Part shown: positions 61,787 through 64,000 of the stretch, piece after piece
Numbering within the stretch: position 1 is the stretch's first letter
How the letters are laid out: every line of letters starts with the position of its first letter
DNA from: QAMH01 sp964435565
GTDB taxonomy: Bacteria; Actinomycetota; Coriobacteriia; Coriobacteriales; QAMH01
Direction: 5' to 3'
Assembly: GCA_964435565.1 (NCBI GenBank)
Contig: CAYSZR010000001.1
Span: 1 to 64,000, forward strand
DNA length: 64,000 nt
Notes under the pieces: generated by a model
What the model was told of the DNA's origin: nothing
Database searches by the model: none
What the model saw: the letters and a program-made list of their open reading frames with translations, nothing else
Program-made: the position numbers and the translations under genes

Positions 61787-62722
61787 TTATAGATTCTTGA
61801 TCGCGCCGCTTGCGTCCTTCTCGACCTTCATCGACTTGATGGCGATGTAGCCGTTTTTGGAAACAAGGGAACCCTGTACGTCATCACTCATCATGTAGTC
61901 GATGAAAGACTGGGTTGCTGTATCGGGGCTTGCCGAGGTGTACATATGCTCGTAGGACCAGATCTTCCAGCTGTTGGTTTCAACGTTTTCTGCCGAAGGT
62001 TTTATATTATCGACGGAAAGCGTCTTGAACTTTGAGTTGTCGAAGTACGAAAACGCAAGGTAGGATATAGAGCCAGGGGTTTCTGCCACCATCTTGGCGA
62101 CGGTTCCCGAAGAATCCTGTTCCTGCGGTTTGAAAGTCGACGGTGCCTGTTCGCCGCCAAGTACTGCGCTTTCGAATGTCGCTCGAGTGCCTGAACCAGC
62201 TGCTCGATTGATGACGGTTATTGGTTCATCGGCGCCGCCGATTTCCTTCCAGTTCGTGATCTTACCGGTGAATATGCCTTTTAGGTTTTCCATCGAGATG
62301 TTGTCGATGGCTACACTGCTGTTTACGACAGGACCCATGCCAACGACAGCGACGCGGTTATCTTTTATCTTTGACAGTGCAGATGTGTCTTTGAGTTTTG
62401 TTTCTGCAAAAACATCTGAGTTGCCGATTTGGACTGAACCGGCTGCTATCTGCGTGATGCCTTGGCCTGATCCGCCACCTTGGACGGTGATTTGCACGTT
62501 CTTGTTCTGTTGTCCATATTGCTCGCCTGCAGCTTCGACTAAGGGCTGAAGTGCGGTAGAACCAACTATCGTGACAGATCCGCTTATATCTTTTTTCGCG
62601 CTCGATGACGCGCTCGAACCGCCGCATCCTGAAAGCCCGAGTGCGACTAGCATGCCAGTTGCTACGGCACCGATAACGAGCACTCTAAGTAATTGTTTCA
62701 CAGTCTTTCTTTCCAAGTTCAT
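61787..62722 (-). CDS. pstS: Phosphate-binding lipoprotein PstS
   Basis: The 311-residue protein has a lipoprotein signal with lipobox L-S-G-C (Cys about residue 33), a Ser-rich spacer, and the phosphate-binding fold: 'VTIVGSTALQPLVEAAGEQY', 'TVQGGGSGQGITQIAAGSVQ', 'INRAAGSGTRATFES'. The Ser and Gly-rich loops that hold phosphate are intact. It would capture phosphate outside the membrane and deliver it to PstC-PstA. It ends 3 bases before pstC. Confidence 0.94.
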   Translation of the reverse strand: MNLERKTVKQLLRVLVIGAVATGMLVALGLSGCGGSSASSSAKKDISGSVTIVGSTALQPLVEAAGEQYGQQNKNVQITVQGGGSGQGITQIAAGSVQIGNSDVFAETKLKDTSALSKIKDNRVAVVGMGPVVNSSVAIDNISMENLKGIFTGKITNWKEIGGADEPITVINRAAGSGTRATFESAVLGGEQAPSTFKPQEQDSSGTVAKMVAETPGSISYLAFSYFDNSKFKTLSVDNIKPSAENVETNSWKIWSYEHMYTSASPDTATQSFIDYMMSDDVQGSLVSKNGYIAIKSMKVEKDASGAIKNL

Positions 62723-62781
62723 TTTTTCTCCCTGAATTAGTTCCCTATTTTTTATATACAGGCCATACCGAATATGCTGGT

Positions 62782-63555
62782 CTAGCCGAATCTCCCTGTG
62801 ATGTAGTCCTCGGTGCGCTTGTCTTTTGGATTTGAGAAGAGCTCCTCGGTTTGTCCGTGTTCGATTAGGGTGGCGGGAGCCTCCATGGACTCACGGAGCA
62901 TGAATATCGTTTCGTCAGAAATACGCGTAGCCTGCTGCATGTTGTGTGTGACGACAACGATGGTCATGTGCTTCTTGAGTTGGCTCACGGTCTCTTCGAT
63001 TTGATTGGTTGAGATAGGGTCAAGGGCGGAGCAGGGCTCGTCCATAAGCAACACTTCGGGATTGGTTGCAAGAGCGCGGGCAATACAGAGCCTTTGCTGT
63101 TGGCCGCCAGAAAGTCCGCATGCTGGCTTTTTCAGATCATCTTTAACTTCACTCCAAAGGGCAGCGCGACCTAAGCATCGGGCAACGAGCGCGTCAAGTT
63201 CGCTTCCGCGCAGATTGCCGCGAAGTCGTGGTCCATAGGCAACGTTATCATAAATGGATAAGGGGAAAACGGCCGGTTGTTGAAAAACCATGCCTACGCG
63301 CATGCGCAGTTCGATTGGATCGGTCTCCCCGTTGTAGATGGACTCATCGTCAAGCTTGATATCCCCGCCTACCGTAACGCCCTCAATCATGTCGTTCATT
63401 CGGTTGAGGCAGCGTAGAAGTGTGGACTTTCCACATCCCGAAGGCCCGATGAGTGATGTCACCTTATGGGGGGCGATATTTACGCGCACGCCAGCAACGG
63501 CCGTTTCGCCCGAATAGGCAACCGATACATCCTCTAAGTGAAAACTTCCCTGCAC
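62782..63555 (-). CDS. pstB: Phosphate ABC transporter ATPase PstB (copy 2)
   Basis: The 257-residue protein has Walker A 'LIGPSGCGKSTLLRCLN', 'GMVFQQPAVFPLSIYDNVAY', signature 'LSGGQQQRLCIARALA', Walker B 'VLLMDEPCSALDPIS' and switch His 'VVVTHNMQQA'. The region after the Q-loop reads QPAVFPLS, unlike the classical KPNPFPKS of copy 1. The start is a GTG at 63555 with AAGGAGAG upstream. It is the first gene of the operon, before pstS, so the cluster has two different ATPases for one permease pair. Confidence 0.93.
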   Translation of the reverse strand: MQGSFHLEDVSVAYSGETAVAGVRVNIAPHKVTSLIGPSGCGKSTLLRCLNRMNDMIEGVTVGGDIKLDDESIYNGETDPIELRMRVGMVFQQPAVFPLSIYDNVAYGPRLRGNLRGSELDALVARCLGRAALWSEVKDDLKKPACGLSGGQQQRLCIARALATNPEVLLMDEPCSALDPISTNQIEETVSQLKKHMTIVVVTHNMQQATRISDETIFMLRESMEAPATLIEHGQTEELFSNPKDKRTEDYITGRFG

Positions 63556-63624
63556 GTGCTCTCCTTATTCGATCTGTCATTTGAGGCAAATCGTAGGAGT
63601 GCGAGGAGGACGAGTGGTTACATC

Positions 63625-63653
63625 GATGAAAACTCATGTGTCATCAATGTGAA
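63625..63653 (-). promoter_or_regulatory. Pho-box-like triple heptamer upstream of pstB2
   Basis: On the minus strand TTCACAT (63653-63647), GACACAT (63642-63636) and TTTCATC (63631-63625) lie exactly 11 bp apart with 4-base spacers, the geometry of Pho boxes bound by PhoB/PhoP dimers (E. coli consensus CTGTCAT with 4-base spacers). They sit 70 bases before the GTG of pstB2. No -10 is assigned with confidence. Confidence 0.55.
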
Positions 63654-63832
63654 AAGAAAATACCCGATAGAGAGGGTTTGCAAAAAGTTTACATATGCGC
63701 TGACGATGTTACGCGGAGTTCACCACTGGCGCATCGCAACACAATATCGTAGATGCGGGAACCCGCTCTCCTGGTGTGCGGGTTTCCGCCCCGAAACCAG
63801 GGATGCCAGGGTAGTCGGAGATGTGGATACAG

Positions 63833-64000
63833 ATGATCAGCTTCAGCATGTTTTTGGGAGCGCTGCTCACCAACCCCGTTCTGTTTATTATTACGCTGCT
63901 TGTCGTAGGGACCATCTTCGTCAATGGGGCCACAGACGCTTCAAACGCTATCGCGACTGCCATAGGGACGCGATCCATCAATGCGAATCTTGCTATCGCG
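63833..64000 (+). CDS. PiT-family inorganic phosphate transporter, 5' part (runs off window)
   Basis: Frame open to the window edge, 56 codons seen. It starts 'MISFSMFLGALLTNPVLF', then a helix and 'VNGATDASNAIATAIGTRSI', the PiT signature around the first inverted repeat (phosphate:cation symport). The ATG at 63833 has CGGAG 12 bases upstream; an in-frame ATG at 63821 would abut that site. The gene is divergent from the pst operon, so both phosphate uptake systems share the gap at 63556-63832, which also holds two GC-rich hairpin arms (about 63758-63790). Confidence 0.85.
   Translation, partial: MISFSMFLGALLTNPVLFIITLLVVGTIFVNGATDASNAIATAIGTRSINANLAIA

Noticed and set aside
1..64000. CRISPR arrays, insertion sequences, prophage or integrase genes
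   Set aside because: No repeat-spacer pattern, transposase or phage-type protein was found in any frame that I read.

Overview
The window looks like the chromosome of an anaerobic actinobacterium of the class Coriobacteriia (Eggerthella/Slackia/Cryptobacterium-like). This is an inference from five things: the actinobacterial FhaA-FhaB-PstP-PknB cell-wall signalling cluster, a flavodiiron protein with a fused rubredoxin, an archaeal-style indolepyruvate:ferredoxin oxidoreductase, an NRAMP-related transporter of the type described from Eggerthella lenta, and base composition that is mid-range by eye. Gene density is high and neighbouring genes often overlap by 4 bases. No insertion sequence, prophage or CRISPR array was seen.

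Layout. 0-4 kb: the 3' end of serA, then pntA-pntB (proton-translocating transhydrogenase). 4-6.5 kb, minus strand: a tocopherol-cyclase-like protein and a GT-C type membrane glycosyltransferase. 6.7-13.7 kb: leuA, dnaB, then purA-purD-nudF-purE closed by a clear terminator. 14-20 kb: an RlpA-like secreted protein, a stand-alone cyanophycin-synthetase N-domain protein, flavorubredoxin, YtxH and PRC-barrel proteins, and RNase R. 20-27 kb: glycosyltransferase, LytS/LytR-like pair, purF-purM-purN. 27-31.8 kb: membrane M23 peptidase, rpsF-ssb-rpsR-yybS-rplI, HAD hydrolase, GIY-YIG protein. 31.8-33.3 kb: a zinc-ribbon membrane protein flanked by two related structured non-coding elements. 33.3-36.3 kb: two Rossmann oxidoreductases, tRNA-Arg, two small unknown genes, tRNA-Ser. 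36.3-39.3 kb: a structured leader, an MgtE-sensor-like protein without the MgtE pore, an NRAMP-related (NRMT-type, probably Mg2+) transporter and a Cys-rich protein. 39.3-44 kb: iorB-iorA (minus), thrC, and a ModE-like regulator.

44-53.2 kb is one minus-strand operon for serine/threonine phospho-signalling and cell-wall growth: polytopic kinase, FhaA, FhaB, PP2C phosphatase, a SEDS (RodA/FtsW) polymerase fused to a class B penicillin-binding protein in one 921-residue chain, and PASTA kinase PknB. 53.2-57.6 kb holds tRNA-Leu, a Ser/Ala-rich lipoprotein, an AgrC/LytTR-type two-component pair whose kinase is split by a one-base frameshift in a G6 run, a YbjQ protein, and a DUF5684-like membrane protein that is also frameshifted next to a G run. 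57.7-63.6 kb is the phosphate regulon on the minus strand (pstB2-pstS-pstC-pstA-pstB1-phoU-ppx), behind three heptamers spaced exactly 11 bp apart like a Pho box. Its PstC lacks the last membrane helix. A divergent PiT phosphate transporter runs off the right edge.

The items most worth a second look are the paired structured RNAs around 32-33 kb, the Mg2+ module with its structured leader at 36.3 kb, the SEDS-PBP fusion, the stand-alone cyanophycin-synthetase N-domain, and the cluster of broken or shortened genes between 54 and 61 kb.
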